Origin: Acanthococcus lagerstroemiae
Lineage: Eukaryota; Arthropoda; Insecta; Hemiptera; Eriococcidae
Direction of reading: 5' to 3'
Length of the DNA stretch: 64,000 nucleotides
Assembly (NCBI GenBank): GCA_031841125.1
Contig: CM063112.1
Coordinates: 18,998,603-19,062,602 of the forward strand
The notes under the pieces were generated by a model, which was given only the letters and a program-made list of their open reading frames with translations, made no database searches and had not been told where the DNA came from. Shown here piece by piece: positions 22,335 to 34,470 of this stretch; positions within the stretch are counted from its first letter, which is position 1; each line of letters opens with the position of its first letter. The translations under genes were made by a program, and so were the position numbers.

Positions 22335-25212
22335 GAGGAGGGAGGGGCAAAAGTACGCACTTAACACAAAATTCACTCTCAGACGTCAAGGAAAAATTAA
22401 TATTAACCATTGTTTTGTTTACACATTAGTTAGATCCTCTTACCATTTAAAAATTGTGAAAGTATGTAAATTTTTTGAGCAATATGAAAGAACGGAACGA
22501 TTTATGGTACAACTTCTGTTAGGACTCTTACCCCTACTTATGGGGTAAAAGTACGCACTTCAAGGGGCAAAAATCCGCACTTCTGGGGGCAAAAGTCCCT
22601 CACTGTAAAATATTATTCCATATTGTAAAACATTTTATTTTGCAGTAAAACAGCTTATTTAAAAATTAGTATTAATATTCGTGACATAAATCACATACAT
22701 AGAAACCTATTCCAGAATAGTCTGTACACAGTTTGTAAGCCCAACTGCTACAAATATTGCATTGGATCCAAATTTCTCGCCCCTTACTGTGGCGGTACGG
22801 ACCTTGGCAGACAATGCAGTCAGCATCATCATCTGTATTAGGCTCCTTTGGCTTTCTTGAGAAAATGAGGTTTTGTTTCACAGAGGGTGCAGGTTTAGAT
22901 TTAGATGCACGTGTTCTTTCGACAGAGGTCGCAATCGCAGATTCCAGTATCTTTTTATGCGGACTGGATGTAAGAATAGTTGATTTCAAACTGTCTCTTT
23001 CTTTGTCTTTTTTCCTGAAATGAAACATGTTCAGTAAATATAATATTTCCGGGCCCCTAGATTCCCAATATTAAGAAACTTACTTTCATTTTTGGCAGCG
23101 GCATAATATCTATAGGAAGAGTTAACTTTTTTGCAGTTGGGGGCTTCATAACATTTCCTTCTTCATTAATGGTCATTGAGGCCACACTGTGTACCTGGGG
23201 TGTCTAAACAGTGTTGCCTTGTTGAATATTACTTTTACCAGCAACGTGACTAGATTCGGACACATCATCTCTCAAATCTGCATCATGAGATGTGGAAGGG
23301 CCAAAAAATTTGCCTAAATCTGTCGGTTTATCAGTTGTAAGTTCATCTTTCTCACTGTTAGCAACTGGTTTGGATAGGAGAGAAATGGCTAGAGGCTCCT
23401 CTCCTTCTTGGTCGGTAACTGTTGATGGTAAAAAGTCTACTTCTTGAAAAGCATTCCTATTATAGGGATAAATGCCACAGTTTTCAAATGCTTTGATTGC
23501 CGAATTCATAGTGGCTGACAGAAGATAGGCACGACCAAAATTCTCAGCAATTTGAAAAGCAGTTATAACGCGGCCTGGGTGTGTTGCAAGCCATTCATCA
23601 CAATAACGGGAGAAAATTGTTTTTAAGGATGAAAAAGGACCACGGTCTAAAGCCTGCATACATTGGCTGGAATGGGGTGGAATTGTTAATACATGAATGT
23701 TATTGGCTCGACAGTACTCAACACCTGCTAGCGTGACGTGGGATGCATGATTATATAATGTTAACAAAATTTGGTTTTCTTTAGAAGCATGTGCTGTAGC
23801 CATTGTATGAATAAATGAGTCTGCATGAACCCTGTATCTGACACATACATGATGGAGCTAGGAGGTGCTCTATTCATGAGCTCTTCTTTTGATATCGTTT
23901 TTGTGGAAAAATTAATGCAGGCGGCACATATGACACTGCAGCGCTGCAAGCTCCGACAACAGTGATCAGGGTGCCCCTTTCAGCACTTGATACTTTTGCT
24001 ACAGCACGTTTTCCCAGCTTGCTGATCACTTTTAGTGATTTATTTGGAACTGTTGAGAGTCCGCTTTCATCCATGTTCCATATTTGGTTAGGAGTGAAAT
24101 GATATTTCTCCATTACCTGAAGTAAATTGTCAAAAAAGTGATCAACCTAGAAAAAAATTGAAATCGAATTAAAATCTAAGATTTTATAGGCAATCGAAAT
24201 GGACTAAAGCTAAATTTCCTGAACTCGGTTAGAGCCCATTACGCGCACCATTGATGTTTTCTGAGGTGTACAAAGACTGAGTCCATGACGTTAACGAAAA
24301 CTCTGTGTCCAATTAATGCCAGCCATTTTAGTTGTTCAATTGAAGGGATGTGCAATATTGTTCATTTCGGCAAAAGTAAAGGCCAACTGTCGCATTTGAA
24401 ATAAACACAGTCCATAAAACCGTTCGTCTAAATCTTTGATATGCTTAACAAGCAGTTGCTCTTGCTCATTACTAAACACACGTTTAAAACGCCCCAATGC
24501 TTTTGAAGCAGAACCTGTTCAACATGGCAAACCATAAATTTATTACTAGTATTCCTTATATTCATTTATCATCAGGTAATTTACTTTAGTCTATTGAACT
24601 TGAACTCACCCGCCTTCAGTCGTTTTCGCAGTGTACATTCCTCCACCCCATAGCTTCTTGCTAACGCCCCTTATGGCTTCACCATCAGCTCGCCTCTTTT
24701 TGGCGTCCTCTAATAATTCTGCTGTTGAAGGTTTCCTTCCGTTCGCGATTCCTAAAAAGAGTGCCAGCCCACTTGAAACACTGTAAAACTTTTATGGAAC
24801 AGTTAGGATCTTTGCCCCATACACCAGTGCGGACTTTTGCCCCAAACTTGCTAGCTTACTAAGGAAAAGTACTTTCAAGTAAATAATAAACCTATATTAT
24901 AAAATCAATTCAAATTTAAAATCAAATACTTACCACCATGATGATATTCAAATTCTTCACATTATCTACCAGCAAGAATAAACATAGAATCACAGTTTCT
25001 AAAACCACTAAAAATTAAATCAATTCCATAGACAACGAACTATTTGTGATTTCTCTTCACACATTCAACCAATCACAATAAAATCATGTCAGGATGTGTA
25101 CAGTGTTACCAGGTATGCAGCGCCAACAAGAATATTTAAATGACATTGTTTACAAATGATAATAGTACGATAGGACTCTTACGCCGGTGCGTACTTTCGC
25201 CCCTCCCTCCTC
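22335..25212 (-). mobile_element. Decayed pogo/Tigger-type DNA transposon
   Basis: Both ends carry the inverted sequence GAGGAGGGAGGGGC(A/G)AAAGTACGCAC (22335-22360 and, reversed, 25187-25212). Subterminal copies of GGGGCAAAAGTxCGCAC are found at 22545-22600 and 24825-24850. The interior holds a minus-strand, intron-containing transposase relic. No unambiguous TA duplication was found because the right flank is itself a repeat. Confidence 0.7.
22672..24760 (-). pseudogene. Pogo/Tigger transposase pseudogene with C-terminal PHD-like finger
   Basis: Read on the minus strand in order. (1) 24770-24610: a helix-turn-helix exon, KPSTAELLEDAKKRRADGEA then YGVEECTLRKRLKAG, disrupted by one extra base near the middle, ending at donor G|GTGAGT. 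(2) About 24510-24190: a CENP-B-like segment (GRFKRVFSNEQEQLLVKHIK, LDERFYGLCLFQMRQLAFTF) with in-frame stops. (3) 24113-23810: DDE core start, IWNMDESGLSTVPN, retaining the first catalytic Asp. (4) 23803-23204: the second catalytic site reads LLTLYNHASHV where the family has an Asp in 'LDNH', so that Asp is replaced by Tyr; the third site, QALDRGPF, is kept. (5) 23028-22672: LKSTILTSSPHKK and a Cys-rich PHD-like finger (CIVC ... CNIC ... CTDY ... CDLC). Frameshifts, stops and the lost Asp show it is dead. Assignment to the family is confident. Confidence 0.8.
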
Positions 25213-27240
25213 GAAGACCGAAAAATCCAGAATTGTTGAGGGCAAGAAACCACCTTTCGCGTCTACAAAATTTGGCAATCGAAATGAGAGGAGGTTTACG
25301 AAAAATAATTCAGAAGTTTGAAGAATCAAGAATTAGATTTCCGGAGTTCAGGACGGGCTCCACCCCTCAAGTCTGTAATAGATTTTACCCAATAGCTGTT
25401 CGGTGAGTACGAATTATAACACTGTTTTTTGAAAGGTAAATACTTCTTTATCACTGTTATTTCCTTTGTTTGGTAAAACGTTGTAAGCAATGACGGTAAA
25501 GAAAAATAATTTTCCTAGGGAAGTTAAAGATTGCCTTACCGAACAGTTATTGGGTAAAATAAACTACATAACAGGATTGGTAAATAAATAAGCGGCACTC
25601 GTGCGTTCGCTTCACTCGGCTACGCGTTGATCCGCAAACTTCGCACTCGTTATCGCTTATTTACCGCTCCTGTTGTGTAATCTACAATTACTAAAACAAG
25701 GAAAATAAATATTTAATAAATCAAAATCGAAACGGAGTTGCGGGTGTGGGCTTATCCATCAGATCCACAAAATACTTCGACCAACGAAACAGGGGTTCAC
25801 GGAACATTATTGCTCAAGCCGGAAAAATCGAGAATTAGATTTCCAGAGTTGATGGTGGGTCAACCATTGTACCCCACAAATAATTACAACTGAAAAACTG
25901 AAAAGGTCACGAAAAATATTTCTAAAGGGCAAAAAATCGAAAATTAGATTTTCGGAATTGGGGTGGAGTTTTACTACTCGGGTCCAACAAAGACTTCGAT
26001 CAAAAATAAAGGGGATCACCGAAAATTATTTTTCACGTCAGAAAAATCGAGAATTGGATTTCCAGAGTTGAGGCGGGGTTAATCCATCGGGACTCAACCA
26101 TTCGACCCCGCAATTGATTACAACTGAAAAATGGAAAAGGTCACTAAAAATATTTCTAAAGGCCAAAAAATCGAGAATTAGATTTTCGGAGTTGGGGTGG
26201 GGTTCCACTCCTCAGGTCCACCAAAGACTTCGATCAGAAAAATAAGGGGTTCACCAAAAATTATTTTTTACGTCAGAAAAATCGAGACTTTGATTTTCAG
26301 AGTTGGGGGCGGGGTCAACCCATCGGGACCACAATAGATTTGAATCGAAAAAAATAAAAATTTCATCAAGAATAAATTTGAAAGCCCGAAAAATCGAGAT
26401 TTAGATTTTAGAAGGCGAGGGAGGTCTATCCCTTGGGTCCACAGATGATTTCGATCAAAGAGTAGAAGGGGTTACAGAAAATCATCTTACAACCCCTAAC
26501 AATCAAGAATTTCATCACCGGAGTTGGGATGAGGAATCCTCCCCTCTGATCCATACAATACATCGATTATAACAAAGTAAGGGGTTCACAGAAAACTATT
26601 GTTAAGAATCGAGAATTAGACTTCCGGATTTGGGAGCAGGGTCAATCATTTGGCTCTACAAATGATTTCAATTGAAAACATAATCAGTTCCCCGAAAGTA
26701 ATTTTTAAAGGCTGAAAAATCAATAATTAGACTATCAGGGTTCGGGCGGGGGTCTACTTTTTGAGTCTCTGGAATGTATGAATCGAAAAAAGAAGTTGAA
26801 CACAATTGCACAGTTTGAAGTATCGAGAGTTAGATTTCCGGAATTTGGGATGCGTTTTACCTCTCAAATCTGCATTAGTTTTTCACCGAAAAATAAATTA
26901 CAGCAACAATACGTGCTTTTCAAGGCCAAAATATCGAAAATTATATTTTTGGGGTTGGGGATGGGGGGCACCCGTTTAATTCACAAAATCCTTCGATCAA
27001 CAAAATAAGAGGATCGCGGAAAATTATTTATCAGGCCTGAATAATTGAGAATTGGACTTCCAGAGCTAGGGGAATGGTCGACCCCTCTGTCCCATAAAAG
27101 ATTCCATTTGAAATAAAAAAATGGTCTCCAAAAATATTTTTGAAGACCGAAAAATCAACCATGAATAATCTTGAGAGGCTGAAAGATCGAGACTTAGATT
27201 TCCGGAATTGAGCGGAAACCACCCATCGGGTCCACAATAT
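25208..27240. repeat. Degenerate tandem array, ~110 bp units
   Basis: The consensus GAAAAATCGAGAATTAGATT, TTCCGGAGTTGGGGxGGGG, then TCGATC and GGGGTTCAC recurs about every 105-115 bp. Examples are at about 25822, 25930, 26041, 26166, 26276, 26390, 26606, 26715, 26818, 26932 and 27040, with two further units at 25208-25400 left of an inserted MITE. Units have diverged widely, indicating an old array. No coding potential. Confidence 0.85.
25382..25560. mobile_element. Small inverted-repeat element inside the array
   Basis: TTTTACCCAATAGCTGTTCG at the left is mirrored by CGAACAGTTATTGGGTAAAA at the right (one mismatch over 20 bp). Length is about 179 bp with no ORF. It interrupts the ~110 bp array. 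The neighbouring GCACTCGTGCGTTCGCTTCA region (25595-25680) may be a second small insertion. Confidence 0.65.
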
Positions 27241-27603
27241 TATATTATAATTTTTATTTACTGAGAGTGTTCTTGCCTTGCTGCTATAATCTAACTATTA
27301 TTAAAACAAACGTAAATTATTAGAAGAGGGTTAATGTATTATTTGAATTAAAAAAATAACACGTTCACCAAGAATAACGATTACCTTTATTGATAAGCGA
27401 ACGCTAAGGATTGTTTAGTGTGGCCACAACATTTCTGTTACTGCCTTACTGCTTAAACTAAAGAACTAAACGCAAGCTTAACGCCTACGCTTCTAAACCA
27501 CTTTCTAAACGCTCAACGCTTACCAGTGTGCCTGTAGGTGCATTGTAAATTCCCTGGGAAATGACTTAAAAAAGAGAAACGTCCGTGTACCGACAGCGCG
27601 TAG

Positions 27604-28155
27604 TTGGCAGTACTACTTTCGTCTGTGAATTTCGGTTCGTTGATCATGCGGTCGCATGGAGGTATTTGGGAAGCTGGTATTCGATCCGCAAAATCCCTGC
27701 TGCTTAAAGTTACCAAAGGTGTTGCGCTAACCTTTGAGGAATACAACACCTTATTCACCCGCATCGAAGCCATCATGAACTCCCGTCCCTTATGCTACGC
27801 AGAGCATATCCCTCAAGATGCTGAAGTACTCACTCCAGGTCATTTTCTAATTGGCAGACCTCTTACTTCAGTACCATCGCTCGAGACTGATTCGGCGCCA
27901 AGCATTGCGCTGCTAAGGCGCCTCGAAATAATAAGAAATTCGTTGAAGTCGTTTTGGCGAACCTGGAGCAAAAGTTATGTGAATCAACTCCAGCTCCGTC
28001 ACAAGTGGCAGACTACCACCAGCAACATTGTTGTCGGACAGGTCGTTCTTATCAAAGAAGATACACCACCATTTCAGTGGCCTTTAGGTGTCGTTGAGGC
28101 CACATATCCTGGACCTGATAGGTTGGTAAAAGTCGTAGATATCCAAACAAGTTAA
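27604..28155 (+). mobile_element. BEL/Pao retrotransposon: integrase end plus DUF5641
   Basis: A 183-codon frame. Residues 17-65 (RSHGGIWEAGIRSAKSLLLK, FTRIEAIMNSRPL) match the end of the BEL/Pao integrase core, where 'HxGGxWEAxVKSxK' and 'E..LNSRPL' are typical. They are followed by LTPGHFLIGRPLTSVPS. Residues 110-180 (FWRTWSKSYVNQLQLRHKW, VGQVVLIKEDTPPFQWPLG, VVEATYPGPDRLVKVVDIQT) match the DUF5641 domain at the C-terminus of Pao-type Pol. The stop comes where the family normally continues for a few more residues. Gag, protease, RT, RNase H and both LTRs are missing, so it is a fragment that cannot move by itself. Confidence 0.85.
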
Positions 28156-28290
28156 TCGCGGTGGAGAGCACCGCAAATGTGTACAGATAGAAGTTTCTTG
28201 TTATCTACATACACAAAAATAGAAGTGCTCATTACATTATATAGACTGCAGTTTGATAATTCCCCCATTATTTTTGTAAAAATTGAAGCC

Positions 28291-29470
28291 AAACTGATGG
28301 TCCCGAGAGGAGTGAATTATACAGGGGTAAAGGAGAAAGGGGGCACACAGGAATGGCAGCTGGGACAGTTTTTCTTTCTTTCTTTCTTTTGAGAAAGTAC
28401 CGCTGCCATACTATCATAGCAAAATACATGCGGGTGCCATCATAGCTATGGGAAGGCAATTACTACTTTCATGCTATGCAGCAGAATAGAGGCAAAGGCC
28501 AACATAGCAACTGCCATATAAATGCTTTCATGGAGCATGGTGCAATGGCTACTATAGCGCCAGCTGAGCAAAATGCTAGCAAAGGCCAACATAGCAATTG
28601 CCATATAAATGCTTTCATAGGAACATGGTGCAACGGCTACTATAGCGCTAACTGAGCAAATTCTAGCATAGACTTTGCCTGTAATGCGCTACCTGTGCGC
28701 TACGATAGCGGAATAGTGGAATAATTTATAGCATGAGCATTTGCTACAAATACTAAGATGCCATATGGCAAATTCTCACCAGCGATATAGCAAACATCAT
28801 AGCAACACCTCGTTATAGTATTTTTTCTAATACTTTTGCCTACATAGGCAAACAGATAGCAAATCTTTAAAATAACATGGCAAATTTTTAACTGTGAAAC
28901 TGGAGCCATTTTGAGTTGGGAAATACAGCCACTTTTTCGACTCGATTCCGATTTAGACCCAAAATTTGTCTCCCTTTCGCTCCTCCTTCCAAAAGGCCAT
29001 TTATCGAAAAAAGTGAACAAGGTGTCAGAATAGAGGATTCGATTTTGATCGAATCTCATAATTTACTCATCTGATGGGACAAATTTGACCTTCTCGAAAA
29101 ACTTGAAGAAAATATCGAAATACGGATTGCGGGCCTGGACCTACTGCTTTAGGTAAAGTAGATAATAAAAATACTTTTATTAACATTAACTAGATATTGT
29201 CAACATTAACAACATAAGGATTATCGACAATCTATTGAATAAGAGCTCGTCCCCCCGCCCCCTCCCTATGACTGACTCAAAGGTTTTGAGTTGTCAACCA
29301 GTTCATTCCTGTTGGTCGTCAGCTGTACTGTCTTCATTCAGAATACTCGTAGTGTATGTACTTATTAATTTCTTGTGAATAAGAAAGAAAAACTGTCCCA
29401 GCTGCCATTCCTGTGTGCCCCCTTTCTCCTTTACCCCTATATAATTCACTCCTCTCGTGACCAACAGTTT
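28291..29470. mobile_element. 1.18 kb element with ~95 bp terminal inverted repeats
   Basis: The left end (AAACTGATGGTCCCGAGAGG, then AGTGAATTATACAGGGGTAA, GGAATGGCAGCTGGGACAGT and a TTTC repeat) is mirrored at 29380-29470 with only a few mismatches. It is flanked by GCC on both sides (28288-28290 and 29471-29473), a possible 3 bp duplication. The left neighbour is the BEL/Pao relic and the right neighbour is repeat copy D. No transposase ORF; superfamily not recognised. Confidence 0.75.
28490..28670. repeat. Tandem duplication, ~90 bp, with TATAGC/CATAGC words
   Basis: AAAGGCCAACATAGCAA, TGCCATATAAATGCTTTCAT, 'GGTGCAAYGGCTACTATAGC' and 'AACTGAGCAAA' occur twice in a row inside the 1.18 kb TIR element. 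The short words CATAGC and TATAGC recur over 28400-28860. Confidence 0.7.
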
Positions 29471-29650
29471 GCCCTCCTTCTAATAAGGGTACGAAATTTT
29501 TTGTAGCCCAGAACCTATTCAGAGTTCATACGAACACATCCAGAAAGTAAAAAACCTCTAGCTCTTATGGTTCACTCGCCAATTCGAACAAACACACACA
29601 CAACGTAACACTTTTATGTACATGTACTCGTGTTACAATTACGCCAGGAA
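29471..29650 (-). repeat. Dispersed repeat copy D (Helitron 5'-end-like)
   Basis: Shares 'CTTCTAATAAGGGTA', 'GAAATTTTTTGTAGCCCAGA', 'TTCATACGAACACATCCAGA' and 'GGTTCACTCGCCAA' with copies A and C. Confidence 0.55.
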
Positions 29651-30143
29651 ATTTATACAGTTGATTCTTCTCTTCTTTACTAAAGATAACTACGTATAAT
29701 AGCTTTCGTAATCATAATTTGGTAATACGGAGAAGAATGAGAGCTTCCCCCCTTCACTGAAGCCCTTGTTCTAGGTGGAAGGCCTCCTGCAGCCGGCCCT
29801 ACTCCCTTCTGTCTGCTGATATTCGATGGAAAAACTCATGTTTTAGGAATGAATAAATTTCATCGGCCCATCTTGCATATGGTTTCCCCGGTTTTCTATT
29901 AAATAGCTTTAAGGGCTGCATCCGAATTTAGTTCCAGAAGGGTAATGTCGCAGCCTAGTTTAGTAGGAAAGTGATTCCGAGTTTAATCCACACAAATAGC
30001 CGAGTTTAGTCCATGCAAAGTAGTCCAGTTTAGTCCCGTAGCTTTATAGACGCTTGCGAGTAGGTAGTAGGCTATTATTTCAGCTGCATACTCTGTAGTC
30101 CTAGCTCAAAACTGGTGGCAACACATTAAAAAGCGAAGCCTAA

Positions 30144-30548
30144 CTACAGCGTACACGAACCAAGACTCGGAAGACAGCAACTTCTTGAAGCTCTTTTTCG
30201 GTCTGCCTTTCCTTGATTCACGGGAAGTAGAGGATTGCTTCGTGGACGACCTAATGACCATTCAGCCGCAGAACTCCCAGATCCAGAAAGTTCTGCCATT
30301 ACGTGTTCGAGTATTACATCGCAGATGATTGTAGCTTCCCTCCGAGCATGTGGGCAGAGTACAGCACGACCATAACTAGAACTACAAATGCGTGCGAATA
30401 ATTTTATTCGAAATTGAATGGAATGTTTTATGCTGCCCATCCCAGCATTTTCAAATTGCTTCACGTCCTCTTCGAAGTTCAATGCAACGTTTACGGGAAA
30501 ATGGTCGACAAACACCGTCCACAGAGGAGACGTAAGGTGTCCAGTCAA
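30144..30548 (-). CDS. Unrecognised minus-strand ORF (134 codons)
   Basis: An ATG-initiated frame containing FVDHFPVNVALNFEEDVKQF and SYGRAVLCPHARREATIICD. No domain recognised. It ends beside the ~15 bp repeat array at 30546 and lies among mobile elements. Coding status is uncertain. Confidence 0.2.
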   Translation of the reverse strand: MTGHLTSPLWTVFVDHFPVNVALNFEEDVKQFENAGMGSIKHSIQFRIKLFARICSSSYGRAVLCPHARREATIICDVILEHVMAELSGSGSSAAEWSLGRPRSNPLLPVNQGKADRKRASRSCCLPSLGSCTL

Positions 30549-30670
30549 TTGTACGCAGGTAAATTGTACGCAGGGAAACTCTACGCAGGAAATTGTACGC
30601 TAGTAAATTGTACGCAAGGGAAAATTGTACGCTGAAAATTTGTACGCAGGTAAATTGTACGCAGAAAAAT
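30535..30670 (+). repeat. Array of AATTGTACGCAGGTA motif (left)
   Basis: About nine copies of (A)AATTGTACGCAGG(TA) spaced by roughly 12-18 bp, beginning after GGTGT. An inverted array of the same motif lies at 37738-37869. Confidence 0.85.
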
Positions 30671-31869
30671 TGTTAGCAGGTATAATTATTGTATAAAGGA
30701 AATAAAACATAAACTTTAGTAGGCAATATTATGCGCGATGCTGTATAAGTAGCGTAGCATATGGTCTTCCTCGTCCTCGTTGTCATTTCGAAGGTAATTC
30801 AGCAGCCTCCACAGCGCGAGCTTCACCGGTATGAGATACATGCTCAGTTTTCCATCGTCATACAATTTTATCACCGCGAGTATGTAACCGAGCACGACAT
30901 TTTTTTTTTTGGAAAAGTTCGCACCTCCAGTGTATTACTTGACCTACGACTTTATCTTTCACATACATAAATCCACCGTCCACGAGTTTTTCTTTACCGC
31001 GTTCACTAGTAATGTACTTCAGAGGCGACATGACGCTCTATGTACATCTTCTTCTTCTATATTATAAAGGGCTTCGTTTTGTTCGTTGTAACGGCATCAC
31101 GCGTTAACCGCTGATCGGATTGCCTTGAAATTGGCGCTACAGATACCTTACAACAAATACTCAGTTCTCTTGAAGTCCAAATTTTGAAATTCGCGATCGT
31201 TCGGCTGTAATTTACGCTTAAAGGTGACTGAAAATATTGCGCGTGTGTCTATGTGTGAGTGTTCTACACGCTATGCGTGTGTGTTTGTTTATGTGTGAGT
31301 GTTCCGCACACTACCTAGGATGGTTGCGCGGTAAGACGAGGTATATTTTCGTTGCAAAGCGAACGCTTCAACGTCGCATGAGAGCACATGCTGGAAGCGG
31401 GGTGGTTGGGATCAGTGTTACCACTTACTATGAAGATATGTTTAATTCTATCCAGTTTTTTCGGATGTTGGATTTCCTGTTTTTCTTCCACTTTGATTGA
31501 ATTTTTTAAATTATGCTCCAAAGATGCGTTTGCAAAAACATTATTATTGTATGAAATTCAAAAAACGGAAGCAAGGAACAATGTCTCCAATCTCCAGTAT
31601 TTGTCCATTAGGGTCAATAGATCAGTATGTAAGTTATCTCAAATGGAAGATGATGTTTCAGAGGGTGTTTGTGTCCAAGAAAAGTTTGAGTAAGTTCAAT
31701 CGTTGTGGCATAATAAAGCTCAGAAGTTTAAAGCAGAACAGTTATGAGATTGATGTAAGTGCAAATTGCTCAATTGCTCGCGGCTGACGTGCCGGATGTG
31801 TGGAGCAGTGGTCAGAGCGAATGATACATTTTGATGCATGTTAACGGGGTTTGTACCTTGACAAAGCCA

Positions 31870-32300
31870 AAAACAAATTTTGAATATATCTTAAGACAGG
31901 TTTCCTTTTTCTTAATGGGTGTTTTCAAAACTATTTTCTTCTTTTCTACGTATTTCCTCTCAATTTACCAATTTTGAATTTTGAATACATCTTAAGACAG
32001 GTTTCCTTTTTCTTAATAGGTGTTTTCAAAATTATTTTCTTCTTTTCTACGTATTTCCCCTCAATTTACCAATATTCTATATTCCAAGCAGTGACCTTTA
32101 AGCGATTTGACGTTATCAGTGTCAGTATTACCTACAATAGAATAGTAAAATTGTTTCTTTTAAATATATTTTAAGCGGTTCCTTTTCTAATGGGTATTTT
32201 CAAAACTATTTGCTTCTATAAAATTCTACTTTTGTTCGCCGTCTTCTTTTTTTCTTTCAAATTGGCAATATTCCATGTTCCAAGCAGTGGTCTTAAGCCA
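31870..32300. repeat. Tandem ~100 bp repeats
   Basis: CTTAAGACAGGTTTCCTTTT, 'TCTTAATRGGTGTTTTCAAA' and TCTTTTCTACGTATTTCC are repeated at about 31890 and 31990. A weaker third copy is at 32165-32290. The tail (TTCCAAGCAGTGACCTTTAA, 'GTTATCAGTGTCAGTATTAC') recurs at 35880-35945. Confidence 0.75.
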
Positions 32301-32389
32301 TGGAAATTTTCTCGTCCGACCGCCACAGTCCTCAGTGTTTGGTCTGAAACTTATGTTCCTGAGTTGAGATTTGCTTTGTGCTTCTTTTG

Positions 32390-34470
32390 CTCCCCCTCTA
32401 TCAGCGGTCCTCAATCTTCCACCATGAACCCCCTTCCATCCTTTCTTCATCACGAGCCTCCTCCTCCTCCACCATGACCCCGTCGTTGACCATGGTTGCT
32501 CTCTCAACAGTCGCAACCCTCCTCAGCCACAAACTCCTTCCCCATAATGGCCATAGTCCTCCACCTAGTCTCCCCTGATCACCCTCTTCCACCACGAGTG
32601 CCCTCCATTAGGGCCACGTCCTTCGACCACCCCACACCACTGTGGCCTTCATTTTGATTCACGTACCACACCCCCACCCCCACCAAGACCTCTTCACCCA
32701 TCACTACAACCTCCCCAATGGCGGCCTTAGTCCCTCTCTACAGCCTTCCCCTTCTGCGGCTCCATCGCCCTACGGCCTCCTCGCTCAACCGCCACAAAGA
32801 TGCCCTGGTCCTCCAACCAGGAGCTTCCACCACCATGACTAACCCTCCCCCACGAGAACCCTTCCCTTCAAGACTACCTGCCCGGGACCAGAAACTTCCG
32901 CACCATGGCCTTCATTTGCCTTCCCGGTCGCCTCTCTCACCAAGGACTTCCTCCTCCACCAGGACCTCTTACTCACCATTACCCCCACACTACCCAGGGC
33001 CTTTATCCCCTCCTGAGGCCACGCCCATGGATCTCCTTCCCATTCTGGAGCTCCCTCCACCATGAACCATCTCCTAGGAGTAGGCTACCCATGGAGAAAT
33101 GCGCAATTAGTGTGGCAGGGTAGGTGGTCCGCGGTCTCTACTCCCTCCCAATGGCGGCCTTAGTCCCTCTCCACAGCGTTCCCTTCCGCGGCTCTATCAC
33201 CCTTTGGCCTCCTCGCTCAACCACCTTGAAGATCCCCTAGTCCTCCAACCAGGAGCTTCCACCACCATGATCACTCCTCCCGCTCAAGAACCCTTCCCCT
33301 CAAGACCCCTTCTCCGGGACCAGAACCTTTGGCACCATGGCCTTAATTCGCCTTCCCGGCCGCCTCTCTCACCAAGAACTTCCTCCTCCACCAGGACCTC
33401 TTCCTCACTATTACCCCCTCCCCACTCGGGGACTTAATGTCCCTCTACAGTCCCCACCACCATCGTGTTTTTCCTCCCCTTTAGGAGCTCCTCCTCTACC
33501 ATGAGTACCTCTTACACCCCCGGGCCTTTATCTAGCAAAATTTTACTGCCCCTCTAAGATCCTCACCCACCACCACCTCTAAGGGGTAGGCTACCTATGG
33601 AGAAATAAGGAATTAGTGGGGCAGGGTAGGCGGTCCGTAGTCTCTACTATCCCTCCCAATGACGGTCTTAGTCCATCTCCACAGCCTTCCCTTCCGCGGC
33701 TCTATCACCCTACAGCCTCCTTGCTCAACCACCTCGAAGATCCCCTGGTCCTCCAACCAGGAGCTTCCACCACCATGACCACCCCTCCCGCTCTAGAACC
33801 TTTCCTCTCAAGACCCCCTCCCTAGGACCAGAACCTTCCGCACTATGGCCTTAATTTCCTTTCCGGCCACCTCTCCACCAAGAACTTCCTCCCCCGACCC
33901 CTTCCTACTATTATACCCTCCCAATCGGTGCCTTTACCTCCCTCTACAGTCCCCCGCCACCACTCGTATTTTCCTCCCCTTTGGAGCTCCCTCCTCTACC
34001 ATGATACCTCTCCCCGGGCCTTTATCGACTAAATTTACGCCCCTCTATGATCCTCACCCACCTCTACTCTCTTTCTTTAATGGCCACCCTCTCCTACCAA
34101 GATTCTTCTCCGCCACAAAGATCCTCTCACCTCCCTACCCCATGGGCTTCATCGCCCTTCATCTAACCCTGTCCACACTATGGCCCTCCAACCCTCTTGA
34201 AGATCACTGACCACCCACTCAGGAGCTCTCACAACCATGACCACCCCTCCCCTCAAGAGTCCTTCCCCTCAAGACCCCACCACACCAACAGCCCCCCGCA
34301 CCCGGCCACTTCTCTCCCTAGTCCCCTTTCTCACCAAGGACGTTCTCCTCCCCCAGGTCTCTTACTCACCATCACCCGCCCCGCCAAAGGCCACCATCTC
34401 CGTTCACAGCCCACGCTCCACTGGGGTCCTCGTCCCCCTTCAGGAGTTCCGTTCTCAACCATGAACCCCC
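32390..34470. repeat. CT-rich satellite-like array, units ~430-510 bp
   Basis: Blocks such as CCCAATGGCGGCCTTAGTCC, CTCCAACCAGGAGCTTCCAC, 'CACCATGACYACTCCTCCC' and CTCTCTCACCAAGRACTTCC recur at about 32715, 33148 and 33652, with a partial unit from 34190. Each unit closes with GGTAGGCTACC..TGGAGAAAT..AATTAG, which also resembles the core of the TATGTC-rich repeat. The strong strand asymmetry (C and T on the + strand) opens long proline/serine frames that are not genes. Confidence 0.8.
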
